NCBI GenBank assembly: GCA_910578555.1
Contig: CAJTPS010000005.1
Coordinates: forward strand, 124,001 to 188,000
DNA: 64,000 nucleotides
From: an uncultured Lachnospiraceae bacterium
GTDB taxonomy: Bacteria; Bacillota; Clostridia; Lachnospirales; Lachnospiraceae
Direction of reading: 5' to 3'
Part shown: piece by piece, positions 42,811-52,197 of the stretch
Layout: each line of letters opens with the position of its first letter
Numbering within the stretch: the stretch's first letter is position 1
Made by a program: the position numbers and the translations under genes
Notes under the pieces: model-generated
Databases searched by the model: none
What the model was told of the DNA's origin: nothing
What the model saw: the letters and a program-made list of their open reading frames with translations, nothing else

Positions 42811-43817
42811 TTACTCATTCCTTCTATTGCATAAGCTACGGATTTATAATTGTCATCGTTAATGATCTTCGCGAGCCCAAGCGCTACACTGGTCATCGGA
42901 TTCTCAGACACATTGACTTTCAGCCCCGTTCCCTTGCTCATTAAGCGGGCAAGGTTACTCACCTGTGAAGCGCCGCCTGTCAGATAGATGCCGTGGCGGT
43001 AGATATCCGCCGCCAGTTCGGGCGGCGTACGCTCTAAGATCACCTTAATATTGTCAATAATCGTGTTAAAATACTCTGTCAGGCAGTCATCCACAAGTGC
43101 GGTAGGAATCTCGCGCTCCACCGGAAGTCCGGTGACAATATCCCTGCCGTACACAAGTGCGCCCAGACGCTGCTCTTCCAGATCAAGAAGCGATATTTTC
43201 ACTACTTCCGCGGTTTTACCGCCGATAATCAGACTGTACTCCCGGCGAATCGCCGCTTTGATCGCATCGTCAAACTTACGTCCGCCGACCTTGATCAGCC
43301 GGCTGAGCACGATGCCGCCGAGTGACAGGATGGAAATTTCCGTCGTGTCAAATCCGACGTTCACGACCAGAACACCCTGTGAGTTCTTAACATCTATGCC
43401 AAGTCCCAGTCCATCCGCCACAGCCTTATCCACAACCATGACTTTCTTAGCCTTGACATTGGATTCCTTGATCAGATCCTTGAACGCGCGTTTCTCTACC
43501 TCGGTCACATCCCATGGTACGGCGATATAATAATCCGCCGGTTTTATGTTGTTCTTCATCAGATCGCCCAGAAAATATCTGACAAGCATCTCCATATTCT
43601 GGATATCCGCAATCACACCATTGCTCAGGGGATAGGATATGTTAATATTGCTCGGTGCCTTTTCGTACATCTCGAAGGCGGAATCCCCGTATGCAAACAA
43701 ATTCCTTTTATTTTCAATGGCAATCATATTCTTCTCGACGAAGACCTCGTCGTCCGAGCGATTATATATTTTGATATTGCTTGTTCCTAAATCAATTCCA
43801 AATGCATTGTTAGCCAA
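42807..43817 (-). CDS. mreB: MreB/Mbl-type actin, divergent nucleotide motifs
   Basis: This 336-residue actin homologue sits in the mreB position. Phosphate-1 is normal (GIDLGTSNIKIY, residues 7-18) and LSLGGIV is present. The phosphate-2 motif, usually DxGGGTT, reads N153-V-G-F-D-T-T here. The EEP segment that holds the catalytic Glu of MreB reads D130-K-A. Both changes touch nucleotide hydrolysis. It may be a slow-hydrolysing or regulatory paralogue, with a standard MreB elsewhere in the genome, or a lineage-wide variant. mreC and mreD follow directly. Confidence 0.87.
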   Translation of the reverse strand: MANNAFGIDLGTSNIKIYNRSDDEVFVEKNMIAIENKRNLFAYGDSAFEMYEKAPSNINISYPLSNGVIADIQNMEMLVRYFLGDLMKNNIKPADYYIAVPWDVTEVEKRAFKDLIKESNVKAKKVMVVDKAVADGLGLGIDVKNSQGVLVVNVGFDTTEISILSLGGIVLSRLIKVGGRKFDDAIKAAIRREYSLIIGGKTAEVVKISLLDLEEQRLGALVYGRDIVTGLPVEREIPTALVDDCLTEYFNTIIDNIKVILERTPPELAADIYRHGIYLTGGASQVSNLARLMSKGTGLKVNVSENPMTSVALGLAKIINDDNYKSVAYAIEGMSK

Positions 43818-43822
43818 GGCAG

Positions 43823-44572
43823 CTACCCCTCTCTTTCCTGTAATACACTTTCAAAGCATGACACATCTGTCATCAGATTGCTTTCACGAAAGCTGAAATA
43901 TTTATTATCCCCTATGATAATGTGATCATAAAGCGGTATATCCGTCAGCATACCGATCTGACCGATCCGTTTCGTGACCCGTATATCATTCTCACTCGGC
44001 GCCGGATTCCCGCCCGGATGATTGTGCAGAAGCATGATACCCGCAGCCTGCGCCTGCAGTGCGTGGATGAATATCTCCCTCGGAGATGCTAAAGAAGCGT
44101 TCACGGTTCCCTTGGAGAGAATCCGCTCTCCGATCAGATGCAGTCCGGAATCCAGCAGTAAAAGCATAATATGCTCCACGCTCTCATGCCGGAAGCGTTC
44201 CATATAATAATCCGCGATCGAAGCCGGACTGTGAAAAGAAAGCTTATGCTTGGCTTTTGCCTGCGCCATCCGGGTGGAAAGTTCCGCCACCGTCTTAAGC
44301 TGGATCGCTTTCACCTTGCCGATCCCGTCAATCTTACACAATTCCTGCAGCGGAATGTGGTACAGTCCCAGCAGTCCGTTTCCGTAACGGGCCGTCTCCG
44401 ACAATACCCTCTCACCCAGTGCACGCGCATTCATGCCGCGCGTACCGGTACGCAGCATGATCGCAAGAAGCTCTGAGTCGGTGAGAGACCTGCTTCCGTA
44501 GGAAATAAATTTCTCATATGGAAGATTCTGCATCCTGTAATACTCATTGTTCTCATACTTGCCTGATTTCAT
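43823..44572 (-). CDS. radC: RadC/JAB-domain protein
   Basis: This 249-residue protein has an N-terminal helix-hairpin-helix region (about 40-100, LCKIDGIGKVKAIQLKTVAEL) and a JAMM-type metal site: HNHPGGNPAPSEND gives H-x-H, seven residues, S, two residues, D. Gly replaces the Ser common in HNHPSG. Despite the old name, a DNA-repair role is not established. It lies 5 bases upstream of mreB, the usual radC-mreB arrangement, so the mre genes are probably transcribed through it. Confidence 0.93.
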   Translation of the reverse strand: MKSGKYENNEYYRMQNLPYEKFISYGSRSLTDSELLAIMLRTGTRGMNARALGERVLSETARYGNGLLGLYHIPLQELCKIDGIGKVKAIQLKTVAELSTRMAQAKAKHKLSFHSPASIADYYMERFRHESVEHIMLLLLDSGLHLIGERILSKGTVNASLASPREIFIHALQAQAAGIMLLHNHPGGNPAPSENDIRVTKRIGQIGMLTDIPLYDHIIIGDNKYFSFRESNLMTDVSCFESVLQEREG

Positions 44573-44624
44573 TCAACCTCTTTCCCGACAGCGTTTCTCT
44601 CCTTAAATGACGGGTTAAGAATCG

Positions 44625-44861
44625 TTAAATAAAACGATAGACCACGATCGCGACTGCAATGCCGATTATGCTTGCGATCGTAATTTTGATGGATAATCCG
44701 AACGTAATGCTGAGAATGCCCAGATCCAATATCAGCGGTGAAGACAATCCGAAAGACTGTCCGTAATTTAACCATGTATTCGGAAAAAGGCTTCCTATAA
44801 AACCGCCTATGACGATGCCCGCCAGAATCAGCAGAAAACAAGCCCAGTTATTCTTATGCAT
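44625..44861 (-). CDS. DUF4321 small membrane protein
   Basis: This 78-residue protein has two hydrophobic spans (about 6-24 and 52-76), and matches DUF4321. The family features are GIVIGGFIGSLF and the LILDLGILSITFGLSIKI stretch. The longer TTG frame from 44885 has the Shine-Dalgarno GGAAAGGAG inside its first codons, so ATG 44861 is taken as the start. In Clostridia it commonly precedes radC, as here. Function is unknown. Confidence 0.82.
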   Translation of the reverse strand: MHKNNWACFLLILAGIVIGGFIGSLFPNTWLNYGQSFGLSSPLILDLGILSITFGLSIKITIASIIGIAVAIVVYRFI

Positions 44862-44892
44862 GCGATCAAGAATCTCCTTTCCCAACGCTCAT

Positions 44893-44922
44893 TTTATCAC
44901 AAGAGGTTTTTGATGTATACAA
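44893..44922 (-). promoter_or_regulatory. Possible promoter of the DUF4321-radC-mre cluster
   Basis: On the minus strand TTGTAT (44922-44917), an 18-base spacer and GATAAA (44898-44893) lie about 32 bases before the DUF4321 start. It is a moderate match and the only promoter-like pair found in this 152-base gap. Confidence 0.4.
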
Positions 44923-45013
44923 AAATTGGTAAATTTCATAAAAGAATCATAAACACAGAAATTATTTCAGATTATTGAAGATGTCCGTATAACATTATAA
45001 TGCTGAAACACAA

Positions 45014-46312
45014 CTATGCCCTGCAAAAATCCGACGTTATAATTTTCTTGTCCACAAGGTTCTGTAAGGTCTTGAGGATGCCGAGTTTCGCGTGCGGGAA
45101 GGTCAGGCCTCCCTGGAAATAAACCGCGTAAGGCGGGGCGATCGGACCGTCTGCGCTGAGTTCTATGGAGGAGCCGGACACAAAGGCGCCTGCCGCCATG
45201 ATCACCTGGGAATCATAGCCGGGCATATCCCAGGGTTCCGGTGTCACGAAGCTGTCCACGGATGCCGCCGCCTGAATCCCCTGACAGAATGCGATGACGC
45301 CGTCCGGCGTTCCGAAGGTGACCGCCTGTATAATGTCATGTCTGCTCTCTGAGCCGTCAGGCACTACGGCAAAACCGGTCTTTTCGTAGACGTTTGCCGC
45401 AAAGATAGCGCCTTTTAAGGCGTTCGCGGTAACCGTCGGCGCTAAGAACAGGCCTTCGTAGAAAGAAGACAGGATGCCAAGCGATGCGCCCACTTCTTTG
45501 CCGAGCCCCGGAGATGTCAGCCGGTATGCGGCATTTTCCACACATTCTCTGGTGCCAGCGATATAACCGCCGATCGGCGCCAGTCCTCCGCCGGGATTCT
45601 TGATCAGGGAACCGACGATCATGTCCGCCCCCACATCAGTCGGCTCTATGGTTTCCACAAACTCACCGTAACAGTTATCCACCATACAGATCACGTCGGG
45701 TTTCACGCCCTTAATGAATTGAATCAGTTCTCCGATGCGCGCCACCGACAGCGTCGGTCTCGTCTGATACCCCTTGGAACGCTGGATCGTGACAAGCTTT
45801 GTCTTATCGTTTATCGCAGCGCGGATCCCCTCGTAGTCGAAGCCGCCGTCAGCCAGAAGATCTACCTGACTGTAGGAGATTCCGTACTCCTTCAGAGAAC
45901 CCTTGGACTCCCTGATCCCGATGACCTCCTCCAGCGTATCATAAGGCTTGCCGACGGGGGACAGCAGTTCGTCGCCCGGACGCAGGTTGCTCATAAGCGC
46001 CAGCGCCAGCGCATGGGTACCGCAGGTGATCTGGGGCCGCACAAGCGCATCTTCTGTGTGAAATAAAGCCGCATAGACTTTCTCCAGCGTATCACGCCCC
46101 AGATCGTTATAACCGTATCCTGTCGTACCGAGCAGACACGCCTCGCTGACGCTGCACGTCTGCATGGCGCGAATCACTTTCAGCTGATTGTACTCCGCGA
46201 CGGCATCGATCTGGCGGAACCGTTCCTGCAGCGAGGCGAGTATCTCCTCGCCGTAGGCATAAACTTCTTCCGATATACCAAATTGTTTGTATTGTTTCTT
46301 TAAATCAATCAT
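45014..46312 (-). CDS. Methionine gamma-lyase-family PLP protein (YnbB-like)
   Basis: This 432-residue PLP enzyme belongs to the group labelled methionine gamma-lyase family or aluminium-resistance protein. It has the conserved GTTGYGYNDLGRD, the PLP-phosphate region TCGTHALALAL, a D in MVDNCYGEF, and the PLP lysine in GSLIKNPGGG. The true substrate is not established. It follows miaA, as ynbB follows miaA (with hfq and ynbA between) in Bacillus subtilis. It is the last gene before a 152-base gap with a promoter for the mre cluster. Confidence 0.9.
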   Translation of the reverse strand: MIDLKKQYKQFGISEEVYAYGEEILASLQERFRQIDAVAEYNQLKVIRAMQTCSVSEACLLGTTGYGYNDLGRDTLEKVYAALFHTEDALVRPQITCGTHALALALMSNLRPGDELLSPVGKPYDTLEEVIGIRESKGSLKEYGISYSQVDLLADGGFDYEGIRAAINDKTKLVTIQRSKGYQTRPTLSVARIGELIQFIKGVKPDVICMVDNCYGEFVETIEPTDVGADMIVGSLIKNPGGGLAPIGGYIAGTRECVENAAYRLTSPGLGKEVGASLGILSSFYEGLFLAPTVTANALKGAIFAANVYEKTGFAVVPDGSESRHDIIQAVTFGTPDGVIAFCQGIQAAASVDSFVTPEPWDMPGYDSQVIMAAGAFVSGSSIELSADGPIAPPYAVYFQGGLTFPHAKLGILKTLQNLVDKKIITSDFCRA

Positions 46313-46363
46313 TTTCTATCCCTTTGTCCTCGTGTTCATTTTTCACGGTATCTGTTCATGTTT

Positions 46364-47395
46364 TCAGACAATAATATTTCTCTCCCGTAATACTGACAGG
46401 ATAAACTCTAACAGCAGATTATGGATCAGCGTCTCGTCATAGTCGACTTCCGGCTTCTCCAGCCAGATCACATCCCGCTCCCGTCGAAACCATGTGAGCT
46501 GCCGCTTGGCAAAATGTCTTGTGTCGCGCTTGATCCGGTATACCGCCTCCTCCAGCGTGCTTCGGCCTTCCAGATAATCAATGATCTCCTTATAGCCGAG
46601 CCCCTGCATGGACACCATGTCTCTTGTACAGCCGCGTGCAAGCAGTCCGGACACTTCCTCCACCAGTCCCAGTTCCATCATGACATCGACCCGCTGTTCG
46701 ATCTTCTGGTACAGTCTTGACCGGTCATCGCTGATCACAAAATATATAAAGTGATACGGGGAGGTGTTTTCCCGCTGTAACTTATTATGCTCTGATATTT
46801 TCATACCCGTCTTTTCGTAAAATTCTATGGCGCGGATCACCCGCTTGACATTATTCGCGTGGATCACCTCGCAGGATTCCGGATCGATCTGCTGAAGCCG
46901 CGCAAAGAGCGCCTCGCTGCCCTGTGCTGCCGCGATCTGTTCCAGTTCCCCCCGCAATGCCGTATCTTCGTCATTCTCCGTAAAGTCAATATCATACAGA
47001 AGCGCCTGTATATAGAAACCGGTGCCGCCTGCGACGATCGGGATATGTCCCCGTCCGTAGATGCCCTGCAGTGCCTCTTTCGCCATCTTCTGAAAAAGGA
47101 CCACATTAAATTCTTCCGTCGGTTCCAGTACGTCGATCAGGTGATGGCGTATTCCTTCCATCTGATCCGGCATAATTTTGGCGGAACCGATATCCATATG
47201 GCGGTACACCTGCATGGAATCTGCCGAAATAATCTCTCCGCCGATGCGCTTTGCCAGTTCGATGGAAAGTGCGGATTTGCCCGCGGCGGTCGGCCCGGTC
47301 AGGATAATCAGGGGCGGCCTTTCGCTCGTTTGTTTCTCCAAAAAGCTGTTTACTTTATCTTCCGGGTCGTTATTTGTTCCGACAGTCTGTTTCAT
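46364..47395 (-). CDS. miaA: tRNA dimethylallyltransferase MiaA
   Basis: This 343-residue enzyme transfers dimethylallyl to A37 of tRNAs reading UNN codons. The P-loop is GPTAAGKSALSIELA, followed by ISADSMQVYRHMDIGSAK and the DVLEPTEEFNV motif. About 25 extra residues precede the usual start (PPLIILTGPT). The ATG overlaps the mutL stop (TAATG), which supports the long form. MiaB, encoded at 52198, carries out the next step (2-methylthiolation) on the same base. Confidence 0.96.
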   Translation of the reverse strand: MKQTVGTNNDPEDKVNSFLEKQTSERPPLIILTGPTAAGKSALSIELAKRIGGEIISADSMQVYRHMDIGSAKIMPDQMEGIRHHLIDVLEPTEEFNVVLFQKMAKEALQGIYGRGHIPIVAGGTGFYIQALLYDIDFTENDEDTALRGELEQIAAAQGSEALFARLQQIDPESCEVIHANNVKRVIRAIEFYEKTGMKISEHNKLQRENTSPYHFIYFVISDDRSRLYQKIEQRVDVMMELGLVEEVSGLLARGCTRDMVSMQGLGYKEIIDYLEGRSTLEEAVYRIKRDTRHFAKRQLTWFRRERDVIWLEKPEVDYDETLIHNLLLEFILSVLRERNIIV

Positions 47396-49362
47396 TAAGT
47401 TACGATCCTCTTAAATTTCTTTTCAAGTTCATATTTTGTCATGGATATCACAGTTGGCCTGCCGTGCGGGCAATGATAAGGATTGTCCAGTGTCAGCAGT
47501 TCGTCTATCAGCTGTTCCGCCTCATCACGGCTCAGCCGCATATTGCCCTTGACAGCCGCTTTGCATGCCATGGTCGCGATGCGGATGCGAATACTCTCCG
47601 GCGTGCCCGTCACGGACTCATCCGCCAGTTCGTCCAGTATCTCCCGGAAAAATGCTTTCTCCTCATAGCCGTACAGATCAAGCGGAACGCCGCGGACCGC
47701 ATAGTCATTACCGCCGAACTCTTCTATCATAAAGCCTAACGCCGCAAAGTCTTCGGCGTGTTTTAAGTAGCATTCCCGCTCTCTGCTGCTCATAGCCACC
47801 ACGATCGGCGGATTGACCGTCTGGGAGGCAATGGTATGCTCGCGGAAACGCTTCATGAAGCGCTCGTACTTCACTTTTTCATGGGCGGCATGCTGATCCA
47901 CGATCAATAGTTTATCCTCATAAGAGATCAGCCAGTATGTATCGAATAGCTGTCCGATTATTTTAAAATGCGGACGCGCCTGCTCTGACAGTATTTTATC
48001 TGCAAACAATTCCATCTGCGTCGGATTCTGTGCGGCTGCCTCCATGTGCGCTGCTGACAGATTCTCCGCAGACTGCACCGGTCCGGGTGTTTGCTCTTCC
48101 GGATGTCTGGTCCCGATCTGCCCGGTCTCTGGCGCGTAAACAGCGGTCTCTTTCATGCGGTCATGGTCCGGATGCTGAAAACTGTTCCGCCCGCGATCAT
48201 ATACATTGGCGTGTTTCTCCGGCACTGCCGTCTGAAGGAAACGCATTCCTTCTGCGGCGATTCTTCTTTGCTCAAAAGGTTCCGGTGCCGTTATTTTCGC
48301 CGCATTTGCGGTGCTGTCCGCCCGGTTGATTCGATCTGACTTTCCATCCGTGAGCGTCACCTGTGGGATCATTTCCGTCTCGTGAAGCGCCGAATGGATC
48401 GCCCGCATCACCGTATCATAGAAGGCTGGTCCGTCGGCGATGCGCACTTCCATCTTCGTCGGATGCACATTGACGTCGATCCGCTCCGTATCGATCCGGA
48501 AATGCAGCACACAGAATGGAAATTTATGCTGCATAAGATATTCTCGATAGCCTTCCTCGATCGCCTTACTGATCAGTGTGCTTTTGATATATCTGCCGTT
48601 GACATAGAATATTTCATAGTTGCGGTTCGCCCGGTTGATAACAGGTTTGCCCAGCATACCTTCGATGGAGACGCCGTCTTCACAAAACCCGACCGGAACC
48701 AGCTGTGCGGCAATCTCTTTACCGTAGATACGATAGATGATCTCATGCAGATTGTTATTTCCCGTCGTATAGAACTTTGTCTGCCCGTTCATGATGAATT
48801 TAAAAGACACGCCGGGGTTCGACATTGCGAGATGCTCCATGAGATCCGCCACGTAAGAACCTTCTGTCTGGGGCTGTTTTAAGAATTTCTTTCGGGGCGG
48901 CGTATTGTAGAACAGACTCCGCACGAGAACGGTCGTTCCTTCCGGCGCACCGATCTCCTCCTGTTCTTTCTCAATACCGCCCTCGATTACATAACGGATT
49001 CCCGTCAGTTCCTGCGGTGTCTTGGAGATCAGTTCTACCATGGACACTGCGGCGATGCTCGCCAGCGCCTCGCCGCGGAACCCAAGGCTGACCAGACTGG
49101 TCAAATCATCTGCGGAGGTGATTTTGCTGGTCGCATGGCGCAGAAACGCGTTACGGATCTGATTTTTCTCAATACCGCCCCCGTTATCGGTGACGCGGAT
49201 CAGAGAAGTTCCGCCGTCTTTGATCTCCACGGTGACAGCGTCCGCACCGGCATCTATGGCGTTCTCTACAAGCTCCTTGACCACGCTCGCCGGGCGCTCC
49301 ACAACCTCTCCGGCGGCAATTTTATCGATTGTCTGATGATCCAATACATTAATAACAGCCAT
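47395..49362 (-). CDS. mutL: DNA mismatch repair protein MutL
   Basis: This 655-residue protein has the GHKL ATPase domain (ENAIDAGADAV, DNGGGIEK, GFRGEALASI) and a variable linker (about 335-455). The C-terminal domain has the endonuclease motif DQHA-x2-E-x4-E (DQHAAHEKVKYE), plus ACKAAVKG and CPHGRPT. So it is a nicking MutL, typical of bacteria without MutH. It follows mutS by 84 bases, which carry part of a dispersed hairpin element, and is coupled to miaA. Confidence 0.96.
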   Translation of the reverse strand: MAVINVLDHQTIDKIAAGEVVERPASVVKELVENAIDAGADAVTVEIKDGGTSLIRVTDNGGGIEKNQIRNAFLRHATSKITSADDLTSLVSLGFRGEALASIAAVSMVELISKTPQELTGIRYVIEGGIEKEQEEIGAPEGTTVLVRSLFYNTPPRKKFLKQPQTEGSYVADLMEHLAMSNPGVSFKFIMNGQTKFYTTGNNNLHEIIYRIYGKEIAAQLVPVGFCEDGVSIEGMLGKPVINRANRNYEIFYVNGRYIKSTLISKAIEEGYREYLMQHKFPFCVLHFRIDTERIDVNVHPTKMEVRIADGPAFYDTVMRAIHSALHETEMIPQVTLTDGKSDRINRADSTANAAKITAPEPFEQRRIAAEGMRFLQTAVPEKHANVYDRGRNSFQHPDHDRMKETAVYAPETGQIGTRHPEEQTPGPVQSAENLSAAHMEAAAQNPTQMELFADKILSEQARPHFKIIGQLFDTYWLISYEDKLLIVDQHAAHEKVKYERFMKRFREHTIASQTVNPPIVVAMSSRERECYLKHAEDFAALGFMIEEFGGNDYAVRGVPLDLYGYEEKAFFREILDELADESVTGTPESIRIRIATMACKAAVKGNMRLSRDEAEQLIDELLTLDNPYHCPHGRPTVISMTKYELEKKFKRIVT

Positions 49363-49410
49363 ATATTCTCATTCTTTCCCGCAAAGCCCGGATTTTTGCA
49401 GTAAACTCAT

Positions 49411-49428
49411 AATCGGACTTGTTCGATT
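49411..49428. repeat. Partial copy of the dispersed hairpin element
   Basis: AATCGGAC-TT-GTTCGATT, a dyad with one G-U pair. It matches the AATCGAAC-TT-GTTCGATT hairpin at 57177-57194 with one change. It lies between mutS and mutL and lacks the second (TTCGCGAAGCGAA) hairpin of the full element. Confidence 0.6.
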
Positions 49429-49446
49429 GATTATTTACCAGTCAAA

Positions 49447-52101
49447 TTAATTTACCTGCCACCGGTTCTTCAGCTTATTCTGCAGCCGGTATAAGGTATT
49501 GAGCGCATCCACGGGCGTCAGGTTCCCGACGTCGATCTCCTGCAGTTCCCTGATGATGTCCTCGTCCTTTACGGTATCAAAAAGCGACATCTGCTCCAGG
49601 TCCACCTCATCATATTTCACGGCTTTGCGTTTTTCACTTTTGATATTGACTTCAATATTCTGTACTTTCTCAATAATATCGTTGTCACTCAGCTGCTCGA
49701 CGATCTCTTTCGCACGGTCTATAACCATATCCGGCACCCCGGCCAGCTTTGCGACCTGTATGCCGTAACTCTTGTCCGCGCCGCCCTTGACGATCTTGCG
49801 CAGGAACACAATATCGTCGCCTTTCTCTTTGACGGCAATGCAGTAATTGTTGACGTTATCCATCTTGTCTTCCAGTTCCGTCAATTCATGATAATGGGTT
49901 GCAAACAACGTTTTCGCACCCAGAATCTTACGGTTGCTGATATGTTCGATCACCGCCCAGGCGATGCTTAATCCGTCAAAGGTCGATGTCCCTCTGCCGA
50001 TCTCGTCTAACACTAACAGGCTGTTGACCGTGGCATTGCGCAGGATATTCGCAACCTCATTCATTTCCACCATAAAAGTAGACTGTCCGCTGGAAAGGTC
50101 GTCGGATGCTCCCACCCGGGTAAAGATGCGATCCACGATGCCGATGTCCGCTTTTCTGGCAGGCACAAAGGAGCCGATCTGCGCCAGCAGGACGATCAGC
50201 GCCGTCTGCCGCATATAAGTGGATTTACCCGCCATATTCGGTCCCGTGATCACCGCGATACAGTGCTTCCGATTGTCCAGATAGGTGTCGTTATCGATAA
50301 ACATGTCATGGTCGATCATCTGTTCCACCACCGGATGTCTGCCGCCCTTAATGTCGATGATGCCTTTGTCATTGAGAGAAGGCCGTATGTACTGATTGCG
50401 CTCAGCCACATAGGACAGCGAGGCAAAGACGTCCAGCTTCGCCACAGCTCTTGCCGTTCTCTGGATACGCTCCATCTGCACCGCGATAGACTCTCTGATT
50501 TCACAGAACAGATCGTACTCTAAGGAGGAGAGCTTATCCTCCGCGTTGAGAATGGAGTCCTCCAGCTCCTTCAGTCTCGGTGTGGTATAGCGCTCCGCAT
50601 TCGCCAGCGTCTGTTTGCGGATATAATCCTCAGGAACAAGATCTTTATAGGAATTGGTCACCTCAAAATAGTAACCGAAGACTTTATTGTATTTGATGCG
50701 CAGATTCCTGATCCCCGTGCGCTCCCTGTCTTCTTCCTCCAGCGCCGCCAGCCAGTTCTTACCGTCTGTCTTGGCGTTTCGCAGCGAATCGATCGTTTCG
50801 CTGAACCCCTCCTTTATCATACCACCTTCCCGGATCGATATGGGCGGTTCTTCTATAATCGAATCATCAATCAGATGATAAATATCCTCCAACGCATCCA
50901 TGCGGTCATTGATTTCCAGCAGAAGCGCTGCATCGAGACCGCCAAGCACCGTCTTGATGGACGGCAGCATGGCAAGCGAGTTGCGCAGTGCGATCAGATC
51001 CCGCGGATTCGCCGTCTTATAGCTTACCTTGCCGAGCAGTCTCTCCAGATCGTAGATCGTGTTCAGGTATTCGCGCAGTTCGTCCCTGTCCACACTGTTG
51101 CGGCTGAGAGATTCTACCACGTCCAGCCTTCGTTCCATCTTCGTCCTGTCAATCAACGGCTGCTCGATGTACTTGCGCAGCAGTCTGCCGCCCATCGCGG
51201 TCTTCGTCCGGTCAAGAACACCCAGCAGGGAGCCTTTCTTCTGCTTCTCACGCAGCGTTTCCGTCAGTTCCAGATTCCGTCTGGTGGAACTGTCAAGCAG
51301 CATATATTTGCTCGTCAGATAAGGATACAGATGTGTAAAATGTGCCAGAGACGTCTTCTGCGTCTCATACAGATACTGCATAAGCACTCCGGCGGCGGTC
51401 AGTCCCGTCGGAAAATCTTCTATACCAAGCCCCGAAAGCGTGTTCACATGAAAATGTTTCATCAGGGTCTTACGACAGTTATCCTCATCAAAGTAATGTG
51501 CCTGCAGGGAATAGACCGTGATGCCCAGACGGTTCTTCAGATCGTCAATATCATAACCGCTGACAAGAAACTGTTCATTACAGATAATCTCAGAGGGTTC
51601 GTATTTCATAATCTCGTCCTGCAGCTTGCGGATATCTTCCACTTCCGTCAGGTAATAGTCTCCGGTGGTGACATCCGCCACGGAGATACCCGTTTTCCCG
51701 GGAAAATAAACAATACAGAGAAGATAGTTATTGCGGGATTCTTCTATGGTCTGCAGATTCAGATTCGTGCCGGGGGTCACGATCCGCACGACCTCCCGTT
51801 TGACGATCCCTTTAGCCGTTTTGGGATCTTCCATCTGCTCACAGATCGCTACTTTGTATCCCTTAGACACCAGTTTGCTCAGGTATCCTTCCAGAGCGTG
51901 ATGCGGCACGCCGCACATGGGCGCCCGTTCTTCCTGACCGCAGTTCTTGCCTGTCAGCGTAATCTCCAGTTCTTTGGATGCCAGAAGCGCATCTTCGTAG
52001 AACATCTCATAGAAATCTCCCAAACGGTACAGGAGAATACAATCCTGATATTCTTTTTTGGTTTCCAGATACTGCTGCATCATGGGGGTTAATTCTGCCA
52101 T
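49447..52101 (-). CDS. mutS: DNA mismatch recognition protein MutS
   Basis: This 884-residue protein has the mismatch-binding FxE motif (RLGDFYEMF, near residue 30), the lever and clamp regions, and the ATPase domain with Walker A at about 620-628 (GPNMAGKST), Walker B LLVLDEIGRGT and THYHEL. The C-terminal segment includes the QLSDNDIIEKVQ linker and a tetramerisation-like end. Length is as expected. mutL lies directly downstream. Confidence 0.97.
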   Translation of the reverse strand: MAELTPMMQQYLETKKEYQDCILLYRLGDFYEMFYEDALLASKELEITLTGKNCGQEERAPMCGVPHHALEGYLSKLVSKGYKVAICEQMEDPKTAKGIVKREVVRIVTPGTNLNLQTIEESRNNYLLCIVYFPGKTGISVADVTTGDYYLTEVEDIRKLQDEIMKYEPSEIICNEQFLVSGYDIDDLKNRLGITVYSLQAHYFDEDNCRKTLMKHFHVNTLSGLGIEDFPTGLTAAGVLMQYLYETQKTSLAHFTHLYPYLTSKYMLLDSSTRRNLELTETLREKQKKGSLLGVLDRTKTAMGGRLLRKYIEQPLIDRTKMERRLDVVESLSRNSVDRDELREYLNTIYDLERLLGKVSYKTANPRDLIALRNSLAMLPSIKTVLGGLDAALLLEINDRMDALEDIYHLIDDSIIEEPPISIREGGMIKEGFSETIDSLRNAKTDGKNWLAALEEEDRERTGIRNLRIKYNKVFGYYFEVTNSYKDLVPEDYIRKQTLANAERYTTPRLKELEDSILNAEDKLSSLEYDLFCEIRESIAVQMERIQRTARAVAKLDVFASLSYVAERNQYIRPSLNDKGIIDIKGGRHPVVEQMIDHDMFIDNDTYLDNRKHCIAVITGPNMAGKSTYMRQTALIVLLAQIGSFVPARKADIGIVDRIFTRVGASDDLSSGQSTFMVEMNEVANILRNATVNSLLVLDEIGRGTSTFDGLSIAWAVIEHISNRKILGAKTLFATHYHELTELEDKMDNVNNYCIAVKEKGDDIVFLRKIVKGGADKSYGIQVAKLAGVPDMVIDRAKEIVEQLSDNDIIEKVQNIEVNIKSEKRKAVKYDEVDLEQMSLFDTVKDEDIIRELQEIDVGNLTPVDALNTLYRLQNKLKNRWQVN

Positions 52102-52197
52102 TTATCTTAACCGTCTTTCTTTTACTCTTATCATCAATCGTCTTATCCTGTCTATAAATCCGCCACGCGATGACCAGCACAGTCGATCCCCTGTCGT

